NCBI GenBank assembly: GCA_018499905.2
Contig: JAHBAU020000008.1
Span: forward strand, 1-40,226
DNA length: 40,226 nucleotides
Direction of reading: 5' to 3'
Origin: Candidatus Saccharimonadota bacterium
Lineage (GTDB): Bacteria; Patescibacteriota; Saccharimonadia; Saccharimonadales; AQU-01
Below the pieces are notes generated by a model. That model was not told where the DNA came from. It worked only from the letters and a program-made list of their open reading frames with translations, and did no database searches. Made by a program: the position numbers and the translations under genes. Below, piece after piece: positions 28,650 to 39,043 of this stretch (its first letter is position 1; every line of letters begins with the position of its first letter).

Positions 28650-29741
28650 ATGAAACTTCAGGTCACACAGGAAAACCTCGCCAAAGCACTCGGTATTGTT
28701 GGACGAGTTGCCAACACAAGGGGCACCCTACCCATCCTATCCAACATAGCACTTCGAACAGTCGACAACCGCCTAAGCATCGAAGCAACCAATCTAGATA
28801 TTGCGATCACCCAGGCTATTGGATCAAAGGTTGAGACTATGGGGGCAATCACCGTCCCCGCCCGTTTAATGCAAGATTTTATTAGTAGTTTGCCCGGCGG
28901 TGTTATTAGTTTAGAGCTCGACGAGCACCGGCTAAAAATAACCACCGATAAATACCAGTCTGTTATTAATGGTACATCGTTTGAGGAGTTCCCTGTTATG
29001 CCAGCAATTGCCAAAGGAACAAGCTGGACGATGGTTGCACAGAAAATGAAACAAGCGTTATCACAGGTTTTAATTGCTGCATCGTCAGATGAAGCGCGGC
29101 CAACTTTGACCGGTGTCTATCTCCACGTGATAGACGGTAAGCTGTATGCGGTCGCAACCGATAGTTATCGCTTGGCAGAACGAGAATTGACGGCCTCCAA
29201 GAGTGATTTGTCGCTATTGGTGCCAGCCAGTGCGATTCATGAACTCATCCGGGTCATCGGCGATAGTCAGGACGAAATTGAGATTACTAGTGACGAACAA
29301 CAGGTTTTATTCCAGACCGGTGACATCAAGCTCGTTACTCGATTAATCGAGGGCAAATACCCTGATTACCGTAAACTTATTCCGCAAAAGTTTGAAACTG
29401 TCGCTACAGTTAATCGTTCGGACTTTATAAACATTACTAAAGTGTCGAGTTTGTTTGCCCGAGAAAGCGCCGGAAGTATTACAATTACCGCCGATGCCGA
29501 CAAGGGAGAGATCAGTATCCGCTCCATCGCTTCACAGCTTGGAGAGAACACCTCAACCGCAACCGCCACAATTTCCGGCGGTGGTGACATTACGCTGAAC
29601 TCACGCTACCTGCTTGATGCTTTGCAGGCGATGAATGGTGAAGAAGTTGAGTTTTGTTTTAATGGCAAACTTGAGCCCAGTGAACTCAAAGACCCAAAGA
29701 ACAAAGAATACATTCACATCATTATGCCACTCAAGAGCTAA
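28650..29741 (+). CDS. dnaN: DNA polymerase III subunit beta (sliding clamp)
   Basis: Full-length match in sequence character: LPILSNIALRT, ARPTLTGVYLHV, ATDSYRLAERE, terminal IHIIMPLKS. Confidence 0.96.
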   Translation: MKLQVTQENLAKALGIVGRVANTRGTLPILSNIALRTVDNRLSIEATNLDIAITQAIGSKVETMGAITVPARLMQDFISSLPGGVISLELDEHRLKITTDKYQSVINGTSFEEFPVMPAIAKGTSWTMVAQKMKQALSQVLIAASSDEARPTLTGVYLHVIDGKLYAVATDSYRLAERELTASKSDLSLLVPASAIHELIRVIGDSQDEIEITSDEQQVLFQTGDIKLVTRLIEGKYPDYRKLIPQKFETVATVNRSDFINITKVSSLFARESAGSITITADADKGEISIRSIASQLGENTSTATATISGGGDITLNSRYLLDALQAMNGEEVEFCFNGKLEPSELKDPKNKEYIHIIMPLKS

Positions 29742-29781
29742 GTTGCTGACCGGTACTGACTCCCTGTACTCTTAATATAAG

Positions 29782-30840
29782 ATGATTCACGATTTACGCC
29801 TGCAGCACTTTCGGTCGTATGACGATGACACATTTGAGTTTGGTGCCGGCGTTAATATTGTGGTTGGTCCAAACGCCAGCGGTAAAACCAATCTTTTAGA
29901 AGCGATACTCGTACTATCTAAGGGCTCGTCGTACCGGGCAGGTTTGCGCGAGCTTGTGGCGTTTGAACAGCCCTGGGCACGGCTCGAGTCGCATGGCGAA
30001 CAAGACAACCGTGTCTTAAAAATTGATTGTCGCCAGGCGTTGCCTCAGAAATCGTTCGTGATCGATACCAAAACCTATACGCGACTGCCGTATGCCAAGA
30101 CCCTACCAACAGTCTTGTTTGAACCAACCCATCTACGGTTACTGAGCGGTTCACCAGAATCACGGCGCGATTTTTTAGATGATTTATTGGAGCAAACAAC
30201 ACCAGGTTTTGGCACGACAAGGCGTGCCTACAAGCGAACACTCGCTCAGCGTAATAACCTGCTAAAAAAACTATCATACGGCCAGACCAGTGAACTGTTT
30301 GCTTGGAATATACGTCTGAGCGAACTCGGTGGTCAGATATTTGAAAAGCGTCGAGAGCTTATTGGCAACTTGGTTGGTGAAGTTGATGAACTGTATAAAA
30401 AACTTTCGGTGAGCGATAAGCGGGTTGAGATAGTGTATCGAGCGTCATGTCCCGAGTCGCAATACAGCACACAACTGCTCCACCGCCTTGAAGCGTCAAT
30501 GGAAGACGATATTGTCCGCGGCTATACATCATATGGCCCTCACCGCGAAGATTTTGTCCTTTTGTTTGATAGCCGCCCGGCCGCAGAGGTCGCGTCGCGT
30601 GGTGAGGTCCGTACGGCCATGCTGAGCCTCAAGATTGCCGAGCTTGGTCTCATTGAGTCAGTTCGGGGACTAAAGCCCATCCTGCTGCTCGACGATGTGT
30701 TTAGTGAACTTGATGGTGCCCGTCGTCAGGCACTCACCAACTACCTCACCAACTACCAGTCATTTATTACGACAACCGACGCAGATGTTGTACTACAGCA
30801 CTTTATAGACAACTGCACTATCATCCCAATGTCTAACTAA
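29782..30840 (+). CDS. recF: DNA replication/repair protein RecF
   Basis: LRLQHFRSYDDDTFEFGAGVNIVVGPNASGKTNLLEAI; C-terminal PILLLDDVFSELDGARR. Confidence 0.95.
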   Translation: MIHDLRLQHFRSYDDDTFEFGAGVNIVVGPNASGKTNLLEAILVLSKGSSYRAGLRELVAFEQPWARLESHGEQDNRVLKIDCRQALPQKSFVIDTKTYTRLPYAKTLPTVLFEPTHLRLLSGSPESRRDFLDDLLEQTTPGFGTTRRAYKRTLAQRNNLLKKLSYGQTSELFAWNIRLSELGGQIFEKRRELIGNLVGEVDELYKKLSVSDKRVEIVYRASCPESQYSTQLLHRLEASMEDDIVRGYTSYGPHREDFVLLFDSRPAAEVASRGEVRTAMLSLKIAELGLIESVRGLKPILLLDDVFSELDGARRQALTNYLTNYQSFITTTDADVVLQHFIDNCTIIPMSN

Positions 30841-30854
30841 TCAAAAACAGATGA

Positions 30855-32429
30855 TTATCGAGGCACAAGCCCAGAAATTACATACTTGTTCAGGTCGATA
30901 CCCTGTCGTTCCATAGCGTTATAAACACTAGTACTGACTAGCTTCCGGTTCTCTGGATTAGGAATGAACGCTCGAAACTCTTCTGAGTAAATATCTTCAC
31001 CAAAATATGCCGAAATAAACATATAGTTCTTGTAGACAGAAATACCTAAGATGTCTCGATTGCCGCGTAGCTGATATATTTTTTTATCGATACTATCGGT
31101 ATTATCTTTGGTTGTATCAACACGCAGCGCAAAGTACCGATTCTTCTTGTCGTTCACACAGATAATATACGAATCGCCATAACCAGTTAAACCGCAAAAT
31201 TCCATATCCTGGCCAAAGGTGTATTGGGTTGATCCGCTTCGTTCAAGTGTATCAAGCGCGGTGATACCAGTGTCAGTTACTAGTACCAACCCTGACTTAC
31301 TGTTGTACATAGTCCGGACATTGCTAACGCCGTATTCGAACCTTGCTTCGTCGCCCGAAATACTATAAACCTTCATAGGTTGATTGGTTTTTTCACCCAA
31401 AACACACACTGTATTCTCACCACACAACTCAACTTGTTTAGCTTGCTGTTTTACGGCAAAAGAACGGGTTGATTTATTTGAGGATGAGTAAACCATAATG
31501 GCGGTTGTTGGTGTTTTGGTTTTGACTGGCTCGTCTTCGTCGGTGCCTTCGCGCTTCTCCTCGTCTGAATAAGTGGCAACTATCATATCGTCCCTAGCAC
31601 TAAGACCTATAGCCTGAAACGTTGTTTCTGCTGGTCGATCAATACTTATTTCTTCTGGTTGAGCCTGAGCACTAGGATAGTAATAGACTTTGTCGAGAGC
31701 TAAGGAATAAGCCAAAAAGCCTTCGCGGTAAGCCAAAAACTTAAAATTAGTATTTGTGTCCAAAGCGCTCAAGACACCGGTTGTTCTAACTGTGAGACCA
31801 TTCCCCAAAACATTTGCTGTGTATGGATATTTTTCACCCGACTCGCTTGTTGGCTGTCGGCCAAAAACAATAGTCCCTTCTTTGGTGGTCAACGAACCCA
31901 ATATGGTGCCCATGGCCGTATCACTCTTGGTAATGTAGGTGGGCAACGAAGCGGTTGCCGGGATATGTGTCGTAATGATGGCGCTAAAACCACAAGCATA
32001 GGAGTATAAGACAGCCTCGTGATAGAAGTTGCACTCCGATGGGTTGTCGCCTACAAACTCACGGAACTTTTCTGACACGAGCGCTAGGCTTGTTTGGGTT
32101 GTTTTGTAGAAACCACCAATATCAACCATCTTAAACGCGTGACTATCTCCTTGTGAAGCAATTACCTCATACCTGGCTTTTGGCAGTGTCAAAGTGATTG
32201 GTTTGTCGGTCACGCTCACCTTGGTTGTTCGAAGATTAGATTGGTTGGTGATGCTGTAATCGGTTGCTTGACCCGTAGCGGCGATTTCTAGACGACCAGT
32301 GTTTGACAGTTTTACGATTCCCAATACGAGCAACAAGGCTATGCCGACATACATCCAGCGCTTAGCAAGCCACTGCACCAAGGTTGTCATTAATTGCGTC
32401 AATCGTTGCATGATTTCCCCTTGTTCCAC
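30855..32429 (-). CDS. Membrane-anchored hypothetical protein (possible beta-propeller-like extracytoplasmic domain), T4SS-like operon
   Basis: N-terminal TM MYVGIALLLVLGIVKL; 524 aa ORF abutting the next operon gene. Confidence 0.75.
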   Translation of the reverse strand: MEQGEIMQRLTQLMTTLVQWLAKRWMYVGIALLLVLGIVKLSNTGRLEIAATGQATDYSITNQSNLRTTKVSVTDKPITLTLPKARYEVIASQGDSHAFKMVDIGGFYKTTQTSLALVSEKFREFVGDNPSECNFYHEAVLYSYACGFSAIITTHIPATASLPTYITKSDTAMGTILGSLTTKEGTIVFGRQPTSESGEKYPYTANVLGNGLTVRTTGVLSALDTNTNFKFLAYREGFLAYSLALDKVYYYPSAQAQPEEISIDRPAETTFQAIGLSARDDMIVATYSDEEKREGTDEDEPVKTKTPTTAIMVYSSSNKSTRSFAVKQQAKQVELCGENTVCVLGEKTNQPMKVYSISGDEARFEYGVSNVRTMYNSKSGLVLVTDTGITALDTLERSGSTQYTFGQDMEFCGLTGYGDSYIICVNDKKNRYFALRVDTTKDNTDSIDKKIYQLRGNRDILGISVYKNYMFISAYFGEDIYSEEFRAFIPNPENRKLVSTSVYNAMERQGIDLNKYVISGLVPR

Positions 32430-34436
32430 TTAGTTACCATCAACCGACCAGTGCCAAGCTTCGTAGCCACGTTTTGCTCGGGCTATATTAATATCATCTC
32501 GCCCGCTTCCTAAACTGCCCCACTCATGAAAACCGTAAACCTCAGCATTGGCTACAAGCCAGGCAAAACAACGGTCAGACGCCTCGGTTGCTCGCCTATC
32601 GATGAGCTCACCATCACAACTAAAGTCAATTGCAAAACCCATTTGGTGATTGGAATAGCCGGGTGCTCCGCCACCTGGACAGCTAATAGTTTCACCTGGT
32701 GGCTTAGGATATGGAGGCGGGCTGGGAGTTATGCCATCGTTAGCGCACCAACCCAAATAAATTGATATTTGATCTTCCATTCTTCTAAAGGCACCGCCAG
32801 ACAGGTTTATGCCATCAGCCGTAGCAGCATTCATCATATCGTCAAGCTGCTTTGACACTTGTGAGTTAACTACAATGCCCTGAACACGACAAATCTTTAT
32901 CAGGACTAGCCTTCCGTCGTTATAACCTCTAGCACCACCGCTAGGAGTAACATCTTCTCCCGCCGCACAATCAATACCAGTTGTGTCATCAGAGACGACG
33001 TCAAGCGGCGGGTAGGCTCCTCCGCCCACACAACCGCCGCCAGAAGTAGACCCACTGCTCGGTGCGGTCAGTGAACCTAACTCAGCGAGTATGGCAGCCG
33101 CATTCGCTCGTCGTATGGGCACCTGTTCTTCAATACCACCCGGCCGTTCATAGCGTCTAAGGAATATATCACTGGCCTCATCGCTGGTAGTTGCTGCTCG
33201 GATAGGGTCTAGTACCGAGCTCCTGAACTCGTCACTTTCTAGAACCGACCACAGATATTCAAGCTGCAAACTCAGGTCACCGGCGATAACTCCCCTGCTA
33301 GCCGAAAGTTCCCGCAAAGCTTGCTTAAATGGCGGGTAGGTAAACTGGACTATGCCATACCCTGGCTGGCCATTACTACTGGGACTACCGTCTCTGTTGC
33401 GGTCTGGCGGAACGTTGTCATCAAGGCTGGAAGGCTCGCCGGGCCGAGAAACTTCATTCCGCGAGTTCAAAAAACCATATTCAACCAAACGCGGTTCAAA
33501 ATGAGACTCGGCCTGCATGTTGCCCAAAATGCCTGCTGCCTGCGCCGGTGTAAGGCCTTTCTCGATTAAGAAGAAGTAAATCCTTTGCCTATTATCGTCG
33601 CCTCTCAAAGTTACGCTGCAAGTACAACTACCGCTATTGGTCGCGGTTCCAGGACTGACTGCGCCACGTATCAAACCGGCAACTAAAGCTCCCATGGCAG
33701 ATATCCCCGACCCAGTTAAATGAACGTTCAGCCCGTCTCTCGTGTCAATGTAGCCATTTGTGTCTGCTAGTCCGCCCATGTTGGTGGGGTCGATTGTTTC
33801 GCCAAAAACAGTTTTTGCCCACGACAGTATTTTGTAATTCTTTTGCGAGGGTGAGCCCATCTCATATATAACTGCATTCGCATCGTTAAAAGCGTCTACA
33901 ATTGAGTTACGGTTAACAACTGCGATATCAATCCAGTATATTTGAGCCTCAGGCGACAGTGCACGGATTTTATCTATCATAGCTGCAACATTTTCGGTGG
34001 TCATGCCAGACAGGTTGGTTCCAAGCTCAATAATGATATGCCGAGCCGTTCTAATATATTCCTGATCAATGTCAATTTGACCTAAGCCGTCTGGCGATAT
34101 GCCACCAGATAAAGTTCTCCCGGATAAAGAGCTGCCTTGAAATGTCCAGCCCTCACTACTAAACGCGCTCTGTAGCCCGCTCTGAACCTGGGTGCCAATC
34201 GAATCACCGACAAAATAAACCGGACCAGGAGTTGAATCAACTGCTGTACCTGGTGCTGCCACAGAGCAAGTTGGGTCAGAATTAGGATCACGAAAATTCT
34301 CCTGCTCAACTATGCGATCGACATCATCTCGAGTAAACGGTAGATATTGCGCAGCGACCTGAACCGGAATCACCAACTGTAGGCTACACACAACAATGAG
34401 CAGTAATTTGCTAAATCGACGGAGTAGGGCCTTCAT
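32430..34436 (-). CDS. Secreted three-module wall-active protein: SGNH-like + lysozyme-like + VanY-like D,D-carboxypeptidase
   Basis: Signal peptide; YFVGDSIG...IIELGTN...NVHLTGSG (SGNH); LTPAQAAGILGNMQAESHFEP (phage-tail-lysozyme-like); SNHQMGFAIDF and EAWHW (VanY SxHxxGxAxD and ExWH). Confidence 0.85.
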   Translation of the reverse strand: MKALLRRFSKLLLIVVCSLQLVIPVQVAAQYLPFTRDDVDRIVEQENFRDPNSDPTCSVAAPGTAVDSTPGPVYFVGDSIGTQVQSGLQSAFSSEGWTFQGSSLSGRTLSGGISPDGLGQIDIDQEYIRTARHIIIELGTNLSGMTTENVAAMIDKIRALSPEAQIYWIDIAVVNRNSIVDAFNDANAVIYEMGSPSQKNYKILSWAKTVFGETIDPTNMGGLADTNGYIDTRDGLNVHLTGSGISAMGALVAGLIRGAVSPGTATNSGSCTCSVTLRGDDNRQRIYFFLIEKGLTPAQAAGILGNMQAESHFEPRLVEYGFLNSRNEVSRPGEPSSLDDNVPPDRNRDGSPSSNGQPGYGIVQFTYPPFKQALRELSASRGVIAGDLSLQLEYLWSVLESDEFRSSVLDPIRAATTSDEASDIFLRRYERPGGIEEQVPIRRANAAAILAELGSLTAPSSGSTSGGGCVGGGAYPPLDVVSDDTTGIDCAAGEDVTPSGGARGYNDGRLVLIKICRVQGIVVNSQVSKQLDDMMNAATADGINLSGGAFRRMEDQISIYLGWCANDGITPSPPPYPKPPGETISCPGGGAPGYSNHQMGFAIDFSCDGELIDRRATEASDRCFAWLVANAEVYGFHEWGSLGSGRDDINIARAKRGYEAWHWSVDGN

Positions 34437-36998
34437 TTATTGTCCTCCCGCGGGGTCTAAACTAAATACCTTGGTCATCGAGTCGGCAACTGTTTGATCA
34501 AGCGCGCAGGGGTTGGTAACAGTGTAAATTTCTTCCCGCGTGTCTGGATCAATGATTTTACTTGCTTCCCGTGCAGCCTCGTATTGAGCACACACCTCGT
34601 CAGTTAGTAACTCTGATTCGATTTCGAGGGCCGGATCGTCAACCGGGAAGGCATACTGAGTAACCCCGAACATTTCCCCACGATCAGTGAGTACGGCTGC
34701 CGAAACTTGGGGGGTTGTTATGTTACGGATGACGTTTCCAAGTGCCGAAAAAACATTGAGGTTGATTTCGAAACGCTTCAATTTTGGAATACTAATAGCG
34801 ATATTGGTTACCGATTGACTCGCTACAGACCGGGGATTACCCAGGTCTAGGTATCGTGCAAACAAACTTGAAGAGTTCCATTCATCGGCCTTTTGCTGAG
34901 CAATAGCCGAATCGAGTGCGGCTTGCTGTTCATCATTGACCCTGGCAGCGCCAAGTCCAATAAAGCCTTCGTCGGTTTTCTGACCTTTCGCGAAGGCATT
35001 GTAGGTTACGTCTGCACCAGCAACTATCTGATCAAATGCTTCTTGATCTTCGGCATCACCGTTGACCACTTCTGGGAACATCTTGGTCATTAAATAGTTA
35101 AGAAGCTTAAAGGCATTGTTTGAAACAATTTCCGTCACACTATTCATAAAGTCACCCAAACCAGGAATATAACTGAGTGAGCCGATAAGTAAGTTGCTTA
35201 CACCACCAAGAATATAATTTATTCCCTCTAAAATAGGTCGAATAACTGTTCGGGGCCGTATGCCAACGCAGTTGCCTCTTACCTCAGTACCATAACAAGC
35301 ACCATAAGTGTTGATTAAGCGAGCAATCACCTTGCCTTCATCAGTATTGCGCCACTCCTCAATAAATATGACCGGCTGGACGTGTTTTTCGGGGCATGCC
35401 AAAGGGCCGTCTTGGCCATTAATAACTACATTATCATCACAAGATACCGCCCCAAGTGCTCTCGACCCAGTCATTTTTTGATATATTCGACTACGATCAA
35501 AACCATCAACCAACTCTAACGCGCCACTTATGTCTTCTGCGCTGGCATCACCAGATTGAATATCGTCGTCAATCGTCGCCCAGGCCGCAAAGTAATTGGC
35601 ATATGCAGATTCGTTTATACCCCTGACATACTGAGTCATCTCTTTATTGGCAATCGCGGTATCGATACGGTCGACCATATCCGCCAAAGTTGCAGCTAGG
35701 TAGATTTGACCAGCAATAGGCACTGACGAAGCGGCGGCCTCGCCAGCTACCGGGCCGGCAATCTTTGTGACTATGGTCTGAACAGCCTTTTCGGTCAGGA
35801 ACTGACCAAGGCTTTTGTCGCCAACTTCTGCAGCAATCTTGGCTAGTGCATCACCATCAACATTCTTTATTATTCGTTCAGCAGCTTCATTAGCTAGTTT
35901 ATCGACCTCCCCTCTGCAGTCGAGCACAAAACACATGAGATATGTGGCCTTACGTTCACCAATCGGCTGCGAAATCCAGGCTATGATCTTGAGCTTTAGC
36001 TTTCTAATGGCGCTGATCTTCAAATCAGCGACCGCATCGCGTTTTTTGCATGCCAACCAGCACCACTTACTTGCTTGATATTTACGCCATAACAAACTGC
36101 GGACTTGCCACCTTTCCCTAATGCTTGGTGCGACCGTCAACTGGTCGGTGAACTTCAATACTTCTTTCGTCGTTGATCTTAATCCAGAATCACCGATCAA
36201 CTCCCCCTTGTGATATACCAAGATAGTGTTTGGATCACGCAGGTTTCTCTTAAACTCTAACCCATAGTTATTGAAAAGTTTTTCTTCAATCCGATTATCA
36301 CGCCAATTAGTAAACATTCTGCCCATAATACCGGTCCCCGGATTAACTGCCACGCAATCTTTCGAGATCATCGTGCCACACTCTCTCAAAGAAGGCGTGA
36401 TCACATTCTTCATATACTTTTCAACGAATTTCTCTGCTCGACGCTCAACTGCATACTCGATCCGGTCATTAAGCCCGCTTTTTATGGTGTTCATAATGTG
36501 CTTAACAGCAAGGCTTGGAAAAAAGAGCAACACAAGACCTGCCCCTCCACCAAGCATGGCCGCCAAAATGCCACCACCGATCAGTAATTTTTTTCGTTTG
36601 CGCTTGGCGCTCGACTGAAACTTAACAGGTTTCCATGGCATTGCGTCGTCGCCCTTAGAGCCCTTGCCACTACCACCGTCGCCATTATCTCCCCCATCGT
36701 CTTTGTTGTCACCACCACTGTCGCCCGATTTATCCGACTTATCGGCATCTTTTTTGCCAGATTCTTGAGCGTTGTCGTCACCGCGTTCTTCGGCATCACG
36801 TAGCTGATCTGAGTCTAGTGGTTCAGATGTATTCTCTGGCTCATTGTAGCTGCTCGAACCTGGACTTGTGTCGCCGCCATCCGCATCATAGACAGTTTTT
36901 GCTTCAGGGTTTGCGGCTCCTTGCTGCTGCTCATCATAGATCCCCCCTTGTCCCTGCGAAGGTCGCCTAAATTTTGGGTAGAAGTTACGATTAGCCAT
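34437..36998 (-). CDS. Large membrane protein of the T4SS-like operon; acidic Gly/Asp-rich disordered N-terminus
   Basis: GDSGGDNKDDGGDNGDGGSGKGSKGDD low-complexity region, TM KKLLIGGGILAAMLGGGAGLVLLFF, second hydrophobic block ILGGVSNLLIGSLSYIPGLGDF; several paired Cys. Confidence 0.75.
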   Translation of the reverse strand: MANRNFYPKFRRPSQGQGGIYDEQQQGAANPEAKTVYDADGGDTSPGSSSYNEPENTSEPLDSDQLRDAEERGDDNAQESGKKDADKSDKSGDSGGDNKDDGGDNGDGGSGKGSKGDDAMPWKPVKFQSSAKRKRKKLLIGGGILAAMLGGGAGLVLLFFPSLAVKHIMNTIKSGLNDRIEYAVERRAEKFVEKYMKNVITPSLRECGTMISKDCVAVNPGTGIMGRMFTNWRDNRIEEKLFNNYGLEFKRNLRDPNTILVYHKGELIGDSGLRSTTKEVLKFTDQLTVAPSIRERWQVRSLLWRKYQASKWCWLACKKRDAVADLKISAIRKLKLKIIAWISQPIGERKATYLMCFVLDCRGEVDKLANEAAERIIKNVDGDALAKIAAEVGDKSLGQFLTEKAVQTIVTKIAGPVAGEAAASSVPIAGQIYLAATLADMVDRIDTAIANKEMTQYVRGINESAYANYFAAWATIDDDIQSGDASAEDISGALELVDGFDRSRIYQKMTGSRALGAVSCDDNVVINGQDGPLACPEKHVQPVIFIEEWRNTDEGKVIARLINTYGACYGTEVRGNCVGIRPRTVIRPILEGINYILGGVSNLLIGSLSYIPGLGDFMNSVTEIVSNNAFKLLNYLMTKMFPEVVNGDAEDQEAFDQIVAGADVTYNAFAKGQKTDEGFIGLGAARVNDEQQAALDSAIAQQKADEWNSSSLFARYLDLGNPRSVASQSVTNIAISIPKLKRFEINLNVFSALGNVIRNITTPQVSAAVLTDRGEMFGVTQYAFPVDDPALEIESELLTDEVCAQYEAAREASKIIDPDTREEIYTVTNPCALDQTVADSMTKVFSLDPAGGQ

Positions 36999-37020
36999 AG
37001 TAGTTCGTGCTTACGCTTCC

Positions 37021-38934
37021 TTATACACCAGGAGTTAGCCTGTTAGTTAAGTCAATTGTTCCTTGCGGTTGATTAATATCACCCAATTGATTGGTTTGCT
37101 GCATTTGGCCCGGGTTGGTAGTGATTAGGCTGGTTTCTGTCGGACTGCCTGTGATTTGTATATGCACATGGCTTTGGCCTGCGAAGAACAATCCTTGACC
37201 CACCGGGAATTGACTTAAGCGTTTCGATTCCTCGCTCGTTAAGCGAAAAACATCAGATAACACATCGACGGCTGAAGGCGATTGTTTGAGCAATAGCTGC
37301 ATCGAGGCATTGGCTACGATTGCCCGCCCCATTCGGCTGCCCATAAAGTCCTCAACATCCTGGCTAATAGTTGTAATGCCCAGGTTATATTTTCGGGCAC
37401 GTTTAGCAAGTGAGAACAAGAAGTTTGCCGAATCTTCATATTTCATCAGCTGCCAGGCCTCATCAACTATGAGAATGCGTCGTTTTTGGTCGGACTTGGT
37501 TTTATTCCAGATGTAATTTAATACAATATACATTGCCACCGGCCGTAGTTCATCCTCGAGGTCGCGGATATTGAATACAACCATCGGATTATTAATATCG
37601 ATATTGGATTGCTGAGAGAAAATTCCGGCAAAGGTGCCACTGGTGTATTTACGCAAACGCTGTGCCAATTGTGGCCCGGTTCCGCCCATATGCAGCAAGG
37701 TGTCATACAGATCATTAATGGTCGGGGTAATGGCAGTATGCGTTAACGGATCATTCGTGATACCGGCTTTGGCGTAGGTTTCGATTAGTGCAGCATCCAG
37801 ATCGGCTTCTTCAACCGGGCTTAGAGCTGGGAGGGCTGCTACCCCGCCACCCACCATCTGTGACTGCGCGCCACCCATCATCAACCTAAATAATCCATGG
37901 AGGGTTATGAGGTTGCTACGCAAGGCATTATCAGCCTCTTCGCTGTCGATGACTTTTGGTAGATCAAATGGATTAATCCTGGTCGCCGAACTAAGCGACA
38001 GCCGAACATAAGCGCCACCAACTGCGTCACACATCCGTTGATATTCATTCTCTGGGTCTATGATAAAGATCTCAGTACCGAACATCAGACTGCGCAGGGC
38101 CTCAAGCTTGACCGCAAACGATTTACCGGCACCAGACTTGGCAAAGACCACTGAGTTACTGTTTTCAAGGCTAAAGCGATCAAATATAACCAGTCCTGAG
38201 TTGTGCATGTTTATACCATACAAAATGCCGGTATCTTGACTAAGATCGGCGCTGGTAAATGGAAAGCTGGTGCTGATCGCCCCGGTGTTCATATTGCGCC
38301 GGATCTGTAGCTGGTCAACGCATTGCGGCACAATACTATTAAAGCCTTGCTCCTGCTGTGAAGTAGCCGGCTTAGAAAATACCAACTGTTGTCCCAAGAT
38401 TGATTCAACCTTGTGACTGACAAACTCGAGCTCTTCCATGCTGCCACCGTAAATCGTGAAATAGAAACCAAATCGGAAGAAACGTTCCTCGCCGACCTGC
38501 AATTTATCACGCATCTCTTCGGCGTCCATAATAGCTGCTTGTTTTGCAGGATCGCGAACACGGCCCTTTTCAGAGTCAATCTGAATGCCGGCTTCCAGCT
38601 GGGTGACCTTTTTGCGGAGATTGTCTAATACTACCTGGCTCTCTACCGGATAAATAAACAGCGATATGTCCATTACTTCATCCAGGTTAACCATGCTGCT
38701 TAACCAACCGGTATAGATCTGCCGCGGGTAACCGTATACATAGAACGTTCGAGCATATCGGGTACCCAGATGAAAGAAGCCATTCTCATATACCAGAGAA
38801 CTTGGTGCAATAAAGTCACGAAGCGCCGTAATACCCTTTTGAAAAGCAGTATTAACCTCTTGCTGCTCCCGTAGGCGTTGTTGCTGGGCCAGCGTGACTG
38901 GATCAATCTGGGGCTGCTTTTTTCCAAAGGCCAT
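37021..38934 (-). CDS. virB4: VirB4-family T4SS ATPase
   Basis: Walker A VVFAKSGAGKSFAVK, IIDPENEYQRMC, Walker B RRILIVDEAWQLM, TTISQDVEDF; ATG 38934 chosen over GTG 38937 because SD GGAGGAAG lies 6 nt upstream. Confidence 0.94.
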   Translation of the reverse strand: MAFGKKQPQIDPVTLAQQQRLREQQEVNTAFQKGITALRDFIAPSSLVYENGFFHLGTRYARTFYVYGYPRQIYTGWLSSMVNLDEVMDISLFIYPVESQVVLDNLRKKVTQLEAGIQIDSEKGRVRDPAKQAAIMDAEEMRDKLQVGEERFFRFGFYFTIYGGSMEELEFVSHKVESILGQQLVFSKPATSQQEQGFNSIVPQCVDQLQIRRNMNTGAISTSFPFTSADLSQDTGILYGINMHNSGLVIFDRFSLENSNSVVFAKSGAGKSFAVKLEALRSLMFGTEIFIIDPENEYQRMCDAVGGAYVRLSLSSATRINPFDLPKVIDSEEADNALRSNLITLHGLFRLMMGGAQSQMVGGGVAALPALSPVEEADLDAALIETYAKAGITNDPLTHTAITPTINDLYDTLLHMGGTGPQLAQRLRKYTSGTFAGIFSQQSNIDINNPMVVFNIRDLEDELRPVAMYIVLNYIWNKTKSDQKRRILIVDEAWQLMKYEDSANFLFSLAKRARKYNLGITTISQDVEDFMGSRMGRAIVANASMQLLLKQSPSAVDVLSDVFRLTSEESKRLSQFPVGQGLFFAGQSHVHIQITGSPTETSLITTNPGQMQQTNQLGDINQPQGTIDLTNRLTPGV

Positions 38935-38954
38935 CACAAACTTCCTCCAGAAGT

Positions 38955-39042
38955 AATTTCTAATTTCGAATTTCTAATTTCTGAAACAAAACAACAACTA
39001 ACAGAAAGCTGTTCTAAATTCAAAATTCGAAACTCAAAATTT
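38955..39042. repeat. A/T-rich imperfect inverted repeat filling the gap between two T4SS-like genes
   Basis: Left arm aatttctaatttcgaatttctaatttctgaa (38955-38985) pairs imperfectly with right arm ttctaaattcaaaattcgaaactcaaaatt (39012-39041). Confidence 0.8.
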
Positions 39043-39043
39043 C

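Noticed and set aside
29770-29785. Possible leaderless promoter for recF (TTAATATAAGATG)
   Set aside because: The -10-like hexamer is too close to ATG; the predicted TSS would fall inside the coding sequence.
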